Origin: a virus
Length of the DNA stretch: 57,315 nt
Virus record (IMG/VR): IMGVR_UViG_3300020175_000009
Span: 1-57,315 of that record
Reading direction: 5' to 3' (one strand)
Shown: piece after piece, positions 45,001 to 54,364 of the stretch
Layout of the letters: each line of letters starts with the position of its first letter
Numbering within the stretch: position 1 is the stretch's first letter
The notes under the pieces: generated by a model
Databases searched by the model: none
Seen by the model: only the letters and a program-made list of their open reading frames with translations
What the model was told of the DNA's origin: nothing
Made by a program: the position numbers and the translations under genes

Positions 45001-46841
45001 ATGATTTAGCAGCAGAAGTAACACGTGCAACAGCGGCAGAAGGCGTAAATGCAACAGCAATTTCAGCAGAAACTGCTCGTGCAACAGCGGCAGAAGGCGT
45101 AAATGCAGCAGCATCAGCGGCTAACCTAGTTGAAATTACAGCAACTCAAGCAGGCGCAGGCCTAGCATTAGATGGTACATATGTTGCTCCAACAACATCT
45201 AACTACCATAATGGTGCAGCAAGCCTAGCATCAGCAGATATGCTATTAGACGCAGCTATTAAAGCTGAAGAAGTTCGTGCAACAGCAGCAGAGGGTGTGC
45301 TAACAGCAGACCTAACAGCAGAAGTAACACGTGCAACAGCAGCAGAGGGTGCAAATGCAACAGCAATTGCAGACGAAACTACTCGTGCAACAGCAGCAGA
45401 AGGTGTAAACGCAACTGCAATCGCAGGCGTAGCAACAGATCTAGCAACTGAAGTAGCTCGTGCAGAAGCAGCTGAATTAGTACTAACTAATGATTTAGCA
45501 GCAGAAGCAGCTAGAATCGACAACATTATTTCAAACACTGACCCAGCGGCGCTGGATTCACTAACTGAAATCGTTGCTCAATTCCAAGCAGACGACGGTG
45601 ATCTACTAGCAGCTATCACATCAAACGACGGTGAAATTGCAGCAAATGCAGCAGCAATTATAGCTGAAGAAACTCGTGCATTAGCGGCAGAAGGTGCGTT
45701 ATCGACAGCACTAGCAGCCGAAGTAGCGGCAAATGATGCAGATCATTCAGCAGCAACTTCAGACCGTGCAGCAATCCGCAGTGAATTTGCGGCAGCAGAT
45801 ACTACACTACAAAACAACATTGATACAAAACTAGCACTTGCTGGTGGTACAATGTCAGGTGACATTGCAATGTCAGGTAGTATGGTAAGCGGTCTAGGTA
45901 CAGCAACACTACCAGGTGACGCAGTATCAAAGGCAGTACTAGATGCAGCACTAGCATCATCAGATATTGGTACTTCAACTACTAATGATCTAGCCGAAGG
46001 CACTGGCCCAGACGCCAACCTTTACTTCACAGATGCACGTGCAAGATCAGCTATTAGTGTAGTTGATACAGCAGGCGCAGGTCTTGTATCATACGACTCA
46101 GCAACTGGTGTTATCAGTGTAGACACAAATGAATCAGTACTAGATCTAACAGATGTAGCTGACTCAGATTACACAGGTAAAGCAAAATATGTGCTAGCTG
46201 TTAACGATGCAGCAGACGGTATGGAACTACGTGATCCACTATCAATCTTCACATCAACAGGTCGTCAGACAATTGATGGTGACGGTGTAGCGACACAATA
46301 TTCACTAACAATTGATGCGACACAATCGCAAGCAATGGTATTTGTGGGTGGTGTTATCCAGGATCCAGCAACACACTATACTATCAATGATAGTGCATCA
46401 ACAATTACATTTACAGCAGCAATCCCAGTGGGTACGCAGGCAGTAGTAATTGCACCAGCAGCTGGTGTTGAGCCAGTATTAATTGATGGTCAAGTTACAA
46501 AAGAGAAACTATCATCAGACATTAAAGCATTCACACAAGGCCTAAGCGTAACAGCTGGCAATGGTGGATCAGTTGTAGATAGTTTTGATGGTACAAAGTA
46601 CCGTTCAGCAAAATACGTTATCCAAGTTGGTGACGGCGCTGGTAACTTTGAAACACGTGAAGCACTAGTAGTACATGATGGTACAACAGCTTATATCACA
46701 GAGTATGCACTTGTTTACACAGGTTCAAACTTAATTGGTGACGCTTCAGTTAACATGAACGGCACAAACGTTGAACTAACATATTCAACATCAACTGGTA
46801 CAGCTGATGTTAAAGTTATCTCAACATACATTGATGTATAA
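42048..46841 (+). CDS. Giant repeat fibre protein, 1597 aa
   Basis: The protein begins MAFRQIKAPALGTGSVIEGK, an opening shared in part with the 55352 gene. Residues about 90-1290 are an alanine-rich helical repeat array built of LVLTNDLAAEVTRAT, AEGVNATAIADET and similar units, with five inserted copies of an IDNIISNTDPAALDSLTEIV-type element. The units read as coiled coil. Residues 1290-1400 switch to beta (MSGDIAMSGSMVSGLGTATL, YFTDARARSA). The C-terminal 200 residues hold two beta domains (DGDGVATQYSLTID, VFVGGVIQDPATHY). The start at 42048 is set by TTGGAG eight bases before. Expected role: long tail fibre or collar whisker. Length and repeats, not homology, support this. Confidence 0.75.
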   Translation: MAFRQIKAPALGTGSVIEGKLAPSAVSGQAAAVSVSSLDTFLFHSASNDALFKVTASDLIGSYTTDDLQEGTKKFFSAALAQAAVAQDIVDAVAAEATIARAAELVLTNDLAAEVTRATTAEGVNATAIATETTRATAEEARIDTAFQAADTALQAQIDNIISNVDPAALDSLTEIVAEFQNQDSVLSSAITANANAISAEVTRATTAEGVNATAIADETVRATAAEATLTADLTSEAATRLADDNALDARVTVNEGDIATLQSDLTAEIAATDAEVNTLTSDLAAEVTRATGSEAANAQAIADEATARATADTALDTAYKAADVATLTSAQNFATAADTALQTAMETYADTAEADAIADAVAQAEAKDVARAVTSDAADAALDARATVLETEMDDAELRLSNIEATSGGASPLDTVAQTLAGGINELHTDTNAVEARVTTAEADIATNASDIANIISNTDPAALDSLTEIVTAFETADNAFTATLNANATDRAAIRSEFAAADLAIQTALNSEIALTDGEIAALQAADTNEVTNRVAGDAATLASAQAYADTAEADAIATAAADATTKADAAQAAAEGFATAADTVLETALKSYADTAEADAIATAGTYTDQEVLAEKTRAEAAESAIQLQVTANAGEIADNATDIATNVAAISQESTDRAAADTTLTANLATEVSRATAAELVLTNDLAAEVTRATAAETANATAISNEVTRSTTIDATHTANIATNVQNIATNAAAITAEQGRAEAAEAALDTRVSAQESQVASILSNTDADALDSLTEIVAAFQTADGDINNAITNLSTTAATDRAAIRTEFALADSALDSRLTTEEGNVDALEAIVGSATLTTTSQTVTAAINELNAATSATTGGLQDEVDAIEAALGLAADGTFVAHSGSNYIDAATTGKGARELLDAAIKAEEVRATAAEGVLTTNVATNLATIDRHGLDIATNSANIATNVTAIATNAADIVSEASTARAAELVLTNDLAAEVTRATAAEGVNATAISAETARATAAEGVNAAASAANLVEITATQAGAGLALDGTYVAPTTSNYHNGAASLASADMLLDAAIKAEEVRATAAEGVLTADLTAEVTRATAAEGANATAIADETTRATAAEGVNATAIAGVATDLATEVARAEAAELVLTNDLAAEAARIDNIISNTDPAALDSLTEIVAQFQADDGDLLAAITSNDGEIAANAAAIIAEETRALAAEGALSTALAAEVAANDADHSAATSDRAAIRSEFAAADTTLQNNIDTKLALAGGTMSGDIAMSGSMVSGLGTATLPGDAVSKAVLDAALASSDIGTSTTNDLAEGTGPDANLYFTDARARSAISVVDTAGAGLVSYDSATGVISVDTNESVLDLTDVADSDYTGKAKYVLAVNDAADGMELRDPLSIFTSTGRQTIDGDGVATQYSLTIDATQSQAMVFVGGVIQDPATHYTINDSASTITFTAAIPVGTQAVVIAPAAGVEPVLIDGQVTKEKLSSDIKAFTQGLSVTAGNGGSVVDSFDGTKYRSAKYVIQVGDGAGNFETREALVVHDGTTAYITEYALVYTGSNLIGDASVNMNGTNVELTYSTSTGTADVKVISTYIDV

Positions 46842-46864
46842 GCCTTATTAAATTATAGAGGGGG

Positions 46865-46896
46865 GGGCGCAGAACATTTAGGGTTGCGCCCTTTTT
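46865..46896 (+). terminator. Intrinsic terminator after the 1597-aa fibre gene
   Basis: GGGCGCA and TGCGCCC pair around a 13-base loop and are followed by five T. A run of eight G (46860-46867) precedes and overlaps the stem, an unusual homopolymer for this low-GC genome. Confidence 0.82.
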
Positions 46897-46964
46897 CTAT
46901 GGCTAGTAAACAACTATTATAATAAATATTTAGTTTTAAAAGTAGTTAATCTTATCATCATCAA

Positions 46965-46973
46965 GATAAATAC
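46965..46973 (+). promoter_or_regulatory. Late promoter-like GATAAATAC before the 1629-aa fibre gene
   Basis: GATAAATAC lies 49 bases before the ATG at 47023, just after the preceding terminator. A second AATAAATAT is at 46921-46929. Confidence 0.65.
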
Positions 46974-46977
46974 TAAC

Positions 46978-47012
46978 GCTACCCGAAGTAGCAACTTTTT
47001 CGCGAAAAAAGG
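46978..47012 (+). promoter_or_regulatory. Leader hairpins beside the ribosome site of the 1629-aa fibre gene
   Basis: GCTAC CCGAA GTAGC (46978-46992) is followed at 46996 by CTTTTT CGCG AAAAAAGG, a second stem that runs into AAAAAAGGAG, the ribosome site. The first stem followed by T is terminator-shaped and the second could cover the ribosome site. Both lie in the expected leader. Confidence 0.45.
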
Positions 47013-47022
47013 AGTCATATAA

Positions 47023-50000
47023 ATGGCACAAAAACAATTTATTATTGACGGTGGTTTTACGACAAACGCCGGGTCATCACTAACTGGTAACCTGGACATG
47101 ACAGGTCACATCATCCCATCAGTGGATTCAGATGGTACTACTGGTTATGACCTAGGTTCACCATCCATGAAATGGCGTGACCTTTACCTATCACAAGGTT
47201 CACTTTACATCGATGGCCAAAAGGTTATCGAATCAAACAGCGGCACGATCGTTGTACAAGCTGACCCAGGTCAGTCACTAACTACAAAAGTTTCAGGTGC
47301 CGGTGTAATGACACTGGAATCAGAAACAACAGTTACAGTAGCAGCAACGTTACAGATGGCATCTGGTAAGAGAATTACTGACCAAGGTGGAAACGCAGTC
47401 GTATTTGGCGACAAAGTTGACCTAGACAACAATCAACTAATTAATGTTGGCTCACCAACAGCTGACGGACACGCAGTAACAAAACTATATGTTGACCAAC
47501 TAGTTGGCGCAATTTCAACAGCTGCAATCACTGAAGGTGATACAGAAATTGAAATCGCTGACCTTGGTACAGGTACAGTTGGTATTACAGTTGATGGTAT
47601 ACAGCGTTTAGCTCTTAGCAGTACAGCAGCAGCATTCACTGTTCCAGTAACAGTTAATGGCGTTGAACTAGCAGACCTAAACGAATTATCAACAGCACAA
47701 TCAGCAGCAGAAACAACAGCAGCAGCATATACAGATGCACGTGAAACATTTATCACAACTGCATACACAGCATACTCAGATGTACAAAAATCACGTATCG
47801 ATGCTATCCTATCAGCATCAACAGCAGATACAGATACATTTGCAGAAGTAGTAGCACTTGTTAACTCAGTAGATGCAACAAATGACTCAGTACTGGCAGG
47901 CGAAATTGCTAACCGTACATCAGCAGACACAGCACTAAGTGGTCGTTTAGATACTGTTGAAGGTACAGGCACTGGTTCAGTAGCAAAAGCACAAGCGGAT
48001 GCAATTGCATCAGCAGAAGCAAAAGACGTAGTACGTGCAACAGCAGCGGCATTAGACGCAACTACTAAAGCAGACCAAGCACTAGTAGACGCTAAAACAT
48101 ACGCAGATACAGCAGAAGCAGATGCAATTGCATCAGCAGAAGCAAAAGATGTAGTACGTGCAGCAGCAGCAAGCGCAGACGCAACAGCAAAAGCAGACGC
48201 AGCAGAAGCAGATGCAATTGCATCAGCAGAAGCAAAAGACGTAGTACGTGCAGCAGCAGCAAGCGCAGACGCAACTACTAAAGCAGACCAAGCACTAGTA
48301 GACGCTAAAACATACGCAGATACAGCAGAAGCAGATGCAATTGCATCAGCAGAAGCAAAAGATGTAGTACGTGCAGCGGCAGCAAGCGCAGACGCAACTA
48401 CTAAAGCAGACGCAGCAGAAGCAGATGCAATTGCATCAGCAGAAGCAAAAGACGTAGTACGTGCAACAGCAGCAAATGCATATGCAGATCAAGCAGAAGC
48501 GGATGCTAAAGCGTATACAGACACACGTGAAACAGCAATCACAACTGCATACCAAGCAGCAGACTCGTCACTATCGTCAGCAATCAATACTGAAAAATCA
48601 CGTATTGATGCAATTATGTCAGCTTCAACAACAGATGCAGATACGTTCGCAGAAGTAGTATCTCTTGTTAACTCAGTAGATGCAACAAATGACTCAGTAC
48701 TAGCCGGTGAAATTGCTAACCGTGCATCAGCAGATACAACATTACAAACAAATATCGACAATGAAGCATCAACACGTGCATCAGCAGATACAACATTACA
48801 AACAAATATCGACAATGAAGCATCAACACGTGCAACAGCAGATACAGCACTTGCTGGTCGTTTAGATACTGTTGAAGGTACTGGTACTGGTTCAGTAGCA
48901 AAAGCAGAAGCAGATGCAATCGCATCAGCAGAAGCAAAAGACGTAGTACGTGCAACAGCAGCAAATGCATATGCAGACCAAGCAGAAGCAGATGCAATTG
49001 CATCAGCAGAAGCAAAAGATGTAGTACGTGCAGCAGCAGCAAGCGCAGACGCAACTACTAAAGCAGACGCAGCAGAAGCAGATGCAATTGCATCAGCAGA
49101 AGCAAAAGACGTAGTACGTGCAACAGCAGCAAATGCATATGCAGACCAAGCAGAAGCAGATGCAATCGCATCAGCAGAAGCAAAAGACGTAGTACGTGCA
49201 GCAGCAGCAAGCGCAGACGCAACTACTAAAGCAGACGCAGCAGAAGCAGATGCAATTGCATCAGCAGAAGCAAAAGATGTAGTACGTGCAGCAGCAGCAA
49301 GCGCAGACGCAACTACTAAAGCAGACCAAGCACTAGTAGACGCTAAAACATATGCAGATACAGCAGAAGCAGATGCAATTGCATCAGCAAATGCTTACAC
49401 AGATGGTCGTGAAACAGCTATCACAACTGCTTATGAATCATATTCAGATGTACAAAAAGCACGTGTCGATGCTATCCTATCAGCATCAAGTGCAGACAAA
49501 GATACATTTGCAGAAATCGTTACATTTATCAACTCAGTTGATACAACAAACGACACAGCACTGGGTACTGAAATCACAACACGTGCCGCAGCAGACACAG
49601 CACTAAGTGGTCGCTTAGATACTATTGAAGGCTCAGGTACTGGATCAGTAGCAAAAGCACAAGCAGATGCACAATCATATGCAGACACAGCAGAAGCAGA
49701 TGCAATCGCATCAGCGGAAGCAAAAGACGTAGTAAGAGCGGCAGCAGCGGCATTAGACGCAACTACTAAAGCAGACCAAGCAGAAGCAGATGCAATCGCA
49801 TCAGCAGAAGCTAAAGATGTAGTACGTGCAACAGCAGCGGCATTAGACGCAACTACTAAAGCAGACCAAGCAGAAGCAGATGCGATTTCGTCAGCAGAAG
49901 CTAAAGATGTAGTACGTGCAACAGCAGCAAATGCATATGCAGACCAAGCAGAAGCAGATGCAATCGCATCAGCAGAAGCTAAAGATGTAGTACGTGCAAC

Positions 50001-51912
50001 AGCAGCAAACGCATATGCAGACCAAGCAGAAGCAGATGCGAAAACATATGCAGATGGTATTGTGTCAACAGAAGCATCATCAAGAGCAAGTGCTGATACA
50101 GCATTAGATGGTCGTTTAGACACTCTTGAAGGCGCAGATACGGTAATAGGCTCAGTAGCAAAAGCAGAAAAAGATGCGAAGGCGTATACAGATACACGTG
50201 AAACAGCAATCACAACTGCATACGAAGCAGCAGATAGCACACTTCAAACAAACATCAATACTGAAAAATCACGTATCGATGCGATTATGTCAGCATCAAC
50301 ATCAGATGCCGATACGTTTGCAGAAATCGTTTCACTAGTAAACTCTGTAGATACGACAAATGATTCAGCACTAGGTACTGAAATTGCTAATCGTACATCA
50401 GCAGATAGTACACTGCAAACAAATATCAACAATGAAGCATCGACACGTGCATCAGCAGATACCGCACTGGGCAATCGTTTAAATACAATCGAAGGCACAG
50501 GTACTGGATCAGTAGCAAAAGCACAAGCAGATGCACAATCATATGCAGATACAGCAGAAGCAGATGCAATCGCATCAGCAGAAGCTAAAGATGTAGTACG
50601 TGCGACAGCGGCGGCGGCGGACGCAACAGCTAAAGCAAATGCAGCAGAAGCAGATGCAATTGCGTCAGCAGAAGCAAAAGACGTAGTACGTGCAACAGCA
50701 GCGGCATTAGACGCAACTACTAAAGCAGACCAAGCACTAGTAGATGCGAAAGCATATGCTGATACAGCAGAAGTAGATGCGAAAGCATATACAGATACAC
50801 GTGAAACAGCTATCACAACTGCTTACCAGTCATATGCTGATACAGCAGAATCAGATGCGATTTCGTCAGCAGAAGCAAAAGACGTAGTACGTGCAACAGC
50901 AGCAAATGCATATGCAGACCAAGCAGAAGCAGATGCAATCGCATCAGCAGAAGCAAAAGACGTAGTACGTGCAGCAACAGCAAACGCATACGCAGACCAA
51001 GCAGAAGCAGATGCAAAAGCATATACAGATACACGTGAAACAGCTATCACAACTGCTTATCAGTCATATTCAGATGTACAAAAAGGTCGCGTTGACGCTA
51101 TCTTATCTGCATCAAGTGCAGACAAAGATACATTTGCAGAAATCGTTACATTTATCAACTCAGTTGATACAACAAACGACACAGCACTAGGTACTGAAAT
51201 TACTACACGTGCCGCAGCAGATACAGCACTAAGTGGTCGTTTAGATACTGTTGAAGGCTCAGGTACAGGTTCTGTAGCTAAAGCAGAAGCAGATGCAATT
51301 GCATCAGCAGAAGCTAAAGATGTAGTACGTGCGGCAGCAGCAAATGCATATGCAGATACAGCAGAAGCAGACGCAATTGCATCAGCAGAAGCTAAAGATG
51401 TAGTACGTGCGGCAGCAGCAAATGCATATGCAGACCAAGCAGAAGCAGACGCAATTGCATCAGCAGAAGCTAAAGATGTAGTACGTGCATCAGCGGCAGC
51501 AGCAGATGCAACAGCTAAAGCAAACGCAGCACAATCAGCAGCAGAAGCAACAGCTTCAGCAGACGCAACAGCTAAAGCAAATGCAGCACTATCAACAGCA
51601 CAAGCATACGCAGACCAAGCAGAAGTAGATGCTAAAGGATACGCAGATACTGGAATTAGTAACCTTGAATCAAGTTTAACACACTTCCACAGTTCAGTAG
51701 TAGATGTAACTTCTGCAGTTTCAACTTCAAATTCTACAGCTTCAGTTAGCTATACATTTAGTGAGCTATCTAACGCTAGGCATTATGTAGTATTGTTAAA
51801 CAGACAAGTACTAAGACCATCAGAATATTCTGTTAGTGGCACAACACTAACTATTCAAACTGGTGTCTTGGCAACAGACGATGAATTAGAAGTAACAGGT
51901 TTTAGTTCATAA
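47023..51912 (+). CDS. Giant alanine-rich repeat fibre protein, 1629 aa
   Basis: The first 170 residues are beta-rich fibre modules (GNLDMTGHIIPSVDSDG, YDLGSPSMKWRDLYLSQG, INVGSPTADGHAVTKLYVDQ). Residues about 220-1540 are a helical array in which ADAIASAEAKDVVRA occurs about twenty times, joined to a few tail types (NAYADQAE, SADATTKADAAE, DQALVDAKTYADTAE). Five inserts of the type SRIDAIMSASTTDADTFAEV break the array. The last 70 residues are a beta domain (VSYTFSELSNARHYVVLLNR) like the one ending the 42048 protein. No catalytic motif. Expected role: very long trimeric coiled-coil fibre. DNA copies of the unit are nearly identical, so the gene may be prone to length change. Confidence 0.78.
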   Translation: MAQKQFIIDGGFTTNAGSSLTGNLDMTGHIIPSVDSDGTTGYDLGSPSMKWRDLYLSQGSLYIDGQKVIESNSGTIVVQADPGQSLTTKVSGAGVMTLESETTVTVAATLQMASGKRITDQGGNAVVFGDKVDLDNNQLINVGSPTADGHAVTKLYVDQLVGAISTAAITEGDTEIEIADLGTGTVGITVDGIQRLALSSTAAAFTVPVTVNGVELADLNELSTAQSAAETTAAAYTDARETFITTAYTAYSDVQKSRIDAILSASTADTDTFAEVVALVNSVDATNDSVLAGEIANRTSADTALSGRLDTVEGTGTGSVAKAQADAIASAEAKDVVRATAAALDATTKADQALVDAKTYADTAEADAIASAEAKDVVRAAAASADATAKADAAEADAIASAEAKDVVRAAAASADATTKADQALVDAKTYADTAEADAIASAEAKDVVRAAAASADATTKADAAEADAIASAEAKDVVRATAANAYADQAEADAKAYTDTRETAITTAYQAADSSLSSAINTEKSRIDAIMSASTTDADTFAEVVSLVNSVDATNDSVLAGEIANRASADTTLQTNIDNEASTRASADTTLQTNIDNEASTRATADTALAGRLDTVEGTGTGSVAKAEADAIASAEAKDVVRATAANAYADQAEADAIASAEAKDVVRAAAASADATTKADAAEADAIASAEAKDVVRATAANAYADQAEADAIASAEAKDVVRAAAASADATTKADAAEADAIASAEAKDVVRAAAASADATTKADQALVDAKTYADTAEADAIASANAYTDGRETAITTAYESYSDVQKARVDAILSASSADKDTFAEIVTFINSVDTTNDTALGTEITTRAAADTALSGRLDTIEGSGTGSVAKAQADAQSYADTAEADAIASAEAKDVVRAAAAALDATTKADQAEADAIASAEAKDVVRATAAALDATTKADQAEADAISSAEAKDVVRATAANAYADQAEADAIASAEAKDVVRATAANAYADQAEADAKTYADGIVSTEASSRASADTALDGRLDTLEGADTVIGSVAKAEKDAKAYTDTRETAITTAYEAADSTLQTNINTEKSRIDAIMSASTSDADTFAEIVSLVNSVDTTNDSALGTEIANRTSADSTLQTNINNEASTRASADTALGNRLNTIEGTGTGSVAKAQADAQSYADTAEADAIASAEAKDVVRATAAAADATAKANAAEADAIASAEAKDVVRATAAALDATTKADQALVDAKAYADTAEVDAKAYTDTRETAITTAYQSYADTAESDAISSAEAKDVVRATAANAYADQAEADAIASAEAKDVVRAATANAYADQAEADAKAYTDTRETAITTAYQSYSDVQKGRVDAILSASSADKDTFAEIVTFINSVDTTNDTALGTEITTRAAADTALSGRLDTVEGSGTGSVAKAEADAIASAEAKDVVRAAAANAYADTAEADAIASAEAKDVVRAAAANAYADQAEADAIASAEAKDVVRASAAAADATAKANAAQSAAEATASADATAKANAALSTAQAYADQAEVDAKGYADTGISNLESSLTHFHSSVVDVTSAVSTSNSTASVSYTFSELSNARHYVVLLNRQVLRPSEYSVSGTTLTIQTGVLATDDELEVTGFSS
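47995..51540 (+). repeat. Intragenic repeat array, units of 78, 90 and 123 bases
   Basis: The string GATGCAATTGCATCAGCAGA or a close variant starts most units; examples are at 47998, 48121 and 48211, giving spacings of 123 and 90 bases (41 and 30 codons). Units of 26 codons are also frequent. Copies differ mainly at synonymous positions. Confidence 0.85.
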
Positions 51913-51928
51913 TAACCATTGGCCAACA

Positions 51929-51954
51929 GTGAGGGGTTAGAGACAGCCCCTCAC
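51929..51954 (+). terminator. Hairpin after the 1629-aa fibre gene
   Basis: GTGAGGGG pairs with CCCCTCAC around a 10-base loop. The stem is strong, but only a mixed TTAGTT follows, so termination may be partial. Confidence 0.5.
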
Positions 51955-52027
51955 TTAGTTCGCAAGAACAGTGAGGAATACAGAGTATACCTTTCGTGCT
52001 AATAAAACTCAACAAAGGGAGAGTAAA

Positions 52028-53851
52028 ATGTCTTCAAGAAAAGTTAAAATTAATGGTGTGATGAGTAAATTCACATTCAACAAAAGTAAAAAATACAAAT
52101 ACAACAAACAGGGTAACCTAGAAGAAGCAACAGTGATTAACGATGATGATATCATCATGTCAGGTTCAAAGTCAAGTCTACGTCGTATGGCTGACATTGA
52201 GCGTAACATCTCTATTCTAGCAACAAAGCTAACAACTACAGACGGTGAAGCACTTGACGCAGACGATACGAGCTATGGAAACACAGTTAACAGCAACACA
52301 CGTTTCAAGAAAGCTGTACGATTCTCAAGCGATGTTAGCATTGACTCAAGCGATACTCTAGATGTTAACGGTACACTAAGAGTTGACGGTGCCCTATCAC
52401 TAGGTTCATCAGCAGCAAGCACAATTGATTCACGTATTGATACAAAAATTAATTCATTGGTAGCAGGTGCTCCAGCGGCACTAAACACACTTAATGAACT
52501 AGCAGCAGCAATTGGTGATAACGCATCATATGCAGCATCAGTCACAACTGCACTGGGAAACAAAGTTTCAATTGGTTCAAGTGAGTATGTAAAAGGTGCA
52601 ACAGTATCAAACGATACAATTACATTTACACGTGGTAACAACACAACGTTCTCAGTTACAACATCTGATGCTAACAGCAACACATATGTAACAGGTGCAG
52701 CATTCAGCACAACAAACGGTGTTCTAACACTGACACGTAACAGTGGTTCAGTAGCGGTTGATCTAGATGGTCGTTATCAAACAGCAGGTTCTTATGCAAC
52801 TACTAATTCAGCACAAGTACTACGTGCAACAGATGCAATTACAGTTTCAGATGATACAATCACAATCCACAAAGGTGACGGTACATCAGAATCAGTAACA
52901 ACATCAGATGCTAACTCAAACACATACCTAACAGGTGCAGCATTCAGCACAACAAACGGTGTTCTAACACTGACACGTAACAGTGGTTCAGTGACAGTTG
53001 ACCTAGATGGTCGTTATCAAACAGCAGGTTCTTATGCAACTACTAATTCAGCACAAGTAATGAGAGCAACAGATGCGCTAACAGTATCAAACGACACAAT
53101 CACAATTCATAAGGGTGACGGTACATCAGAGTCAGTATCAATTTCAGATGCTAACACAAACACATGGCGTGCAGTTGTTAATGGTCTAACATCAACAGCT
53201 ACAGACCAGTCACTATCAGCAGCACAAGGTAAAGTTCTTAAAGACCTTGTAGATACTAAAGCAACACCAGCTGATATCACAACAGCAATCAACAATCTAG
53301 TTGACGGTGCTCCAGCAGCTCTAAACACACTTAATGAACTAGCGGCAGCTATTGGTGATAATGCAAGTTACGCATCATCAATTACAACTTCACTAAGCGG
53401 CAAAGCATCAACTGGTACAACAATGACAGCAGGTGCCGGTCTAACAGGCGGCGGTAACCTAGGTGCTAACCGTACATTCAACGTTGGTGGCGGTAACGGT
53501 ATCACAGTGTCAGCAGATGGCGTTGCAATGAGCGGTTCATTCACTGGTGACTTCACAGCATCTGGTGATATCACAGCTTATTCAGATGATAGCCTAAAAA
53601 CTAACGTTCAAGTAATTGATGGTGCGCTAGGTCGTGTTGAAGCGATCCGTGGTGTAACATTCGAGCGTATCGAAGATGGCTCAGTTTCAACTGGTGTTAT
53701 CGCTCAAGAACTTGAAGCAGTTCTACCAGAAGCAGTTAAGACAGACGCAAATGGTGTTCGTCACGTTGCTTATGGTAACATTACTGGTCTACTAATTGAA
53801 GCTGTTAAAGAACTATCAGCTCAAGTAGCAGAATTAAAAGCATCTAAGTAA
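52028..53851 (+). CDS. Tail fibre/spike with C-terminal S74 intramolecular chaperone
   Basis: This 607-aa protein opens with a basic segment (SSRKVKINGVMSKFTFNKSK) and beta repeats. The fibre element GAPAALNTLNELAAAIGDNA occurs twice (about residues 145 and 422). Two near-identical beta units of about 90 residues begin AAFSTTNGVLTLTRNSGSV. The last 100 residues are a peptidase S74 chaperone: DITAYSDDSLKTNVQ with the Ser-Asp and Lys of the self-cleavage site, then GVIAQELEAVLPEAV. S74 domains help the fibre trimer fold and then cut themselves off. The start at 52028 is set by AAAGGGAGAG; an upstream in-frame ATG at 51971 has none. A terminator follows. Confidence 0.85.
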   Translation: MSSRKVKINGVMSKFTFNKSKKYKYNKQGNLEEATVINDDDIIMSGSKSSLRRMADIERNISILATKLTTTDGEALDADDTSYGNTVNSNTRFKKAVRFSSDVSIDSSDTLDVNGTLRVDGALSLGSSAASTIDSRIDTKINSLVAGAPAALNTLNELAAAIGDNASYAASVTTALGNKVSIGSSEYVKGATVSNDTITFTRGNNTTFSVTTSDANSNTYVTGAAFSTTNGVLTLTRNSGSVAVDLDGRYQTAGSYATTNSAQVLRATDAITVSDDTITIHKGDGTSESVTTSDANSNTYLTGAAFSTTNGVLTLTRNSGSVTVDLDGRYQTAGSYATTNSAQVMRATDALTVSNDTITIHKGDGTSESVSISDANTNTWRAVVNGLTSTATDQSLSAAQGKVLKDLVDTKATPADITTAINNLVDGAPAALNTLNELAAAIGDNASYASSITTSLSGKASTGTTMTAGAGLTGGGNLGANRTFNVGGGNGITVSADGVAMSGSFTGDFTASGDITAYSDDSLKTNVQVIDGALGRVEAIRGVTFERIEDGSVSTGVIAQELEAVLPEAVKTDANGVRHVAYGNITGLLIEAVKELSAQVAELKASK

Positions 53852-53873
53852 TTTAAAATTACTTAATATTATT

Positions 53874-53901
53874 GGAGCAGTGGAAACACTGCTCCTTTTT
53901 T
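53874..53901 (+). terminator. Intrinsic terminator after the S74 fibre gene
   Basis: GGAGCAGTG, a GAAA loop and CACTGCTCC form a perfect nine-pair stem followed by six T. A very clear factor-independent terminator. Confidence 0.93.
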
Positions 53902-53917
53902 ATGAATAAATAAAACT

Positions 53918-54364
53918 ATGAAACACATAGATCACTCTGAAATTTTATCTTTTGAAAGAACGTACGATATTAGATTCGACAAGTTGCAATGGTTGGATAT
54001 CCCATATGATGAATTGTATGTTACACAAAATCAATGGGACACATTTAACGTTCAGCATGTTCTGGATATTTTAGAAAACTTTCACCCAGCATTACTGAGA
54101 GCTAGTAGTGTAGCTAAAATTAATGGAAAGTACTATTTGTGGGAGGGACAGCACAGTGCAACCGCCTCTTACATAAGTGGTATGGATAAAATACATTGTG
54201 GAGTATATACGTGTGATAGTATGTATTTTAAAGATATACCGTCGGTTGAACAATTTGCACCAGGTCAAATTGCTGATCTAATTAAAATGTTTATGGACGA
54301 CACCGGGGCTAATACAGTTGATGAAGTATTAAAATTTGTAGGAAATTTAGATTATGAGGCATAA
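53918..54364 (+). CDS. ParB-like domain protein
   Basis: This 148-aa protein carries a ParB/sulfiredoxin-type core at about residues 66-85: KINGKYYLWEGQHSATASYI, where WEGQHS replaces the usual DGxHR of ParB-like domains. Such domains bind nucleotides or act as nucleases or small-molecule enzymes; the missing Arg makes the activity uncertain. The first 60 residues are helical with QWDTFNVQHVLDILENF. It begins right after the terminator, and an AATAAATAA sequence lies only five bases before the ATG. Its end overlaps the oxygenase-like gene by eleven bases, so the two are coupled. Confidence 0.6.
   Translation: MKHIDHSEILSFERTYDIRFDKLQWLDIPYDELYVTQNQWDTFNVQHVLDILENFHPALLRASSVAKINGKYYLWEGQHSATASYISGMDKIHCGVYTCDSMYFKDIPSVEQFAPGQIADLIKMFMDDTGANTVDEVLKFVGNLDYEA

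Noticed and set aside
49431-50240. Long minus-strand frames opposite the giant fibre gene
   Set aside because: They mirror the GCA/GAT repeat codons and have no homology-like features; the plus-strand protein is clearly the real one.
47995-51540. CRISPR-like regular repeats
   Set aside because: The repeats lie in one long reading frame, units differ by whole codons and there are no unique spacers; they are protein repeats.
53905-53913. AATAAATAA as a late promoter for the ParB-like gene
   Set aside because: It lies only five bases before the ATG, too close for a normal leader, and lacks the final C; read-through or another element is more likely.
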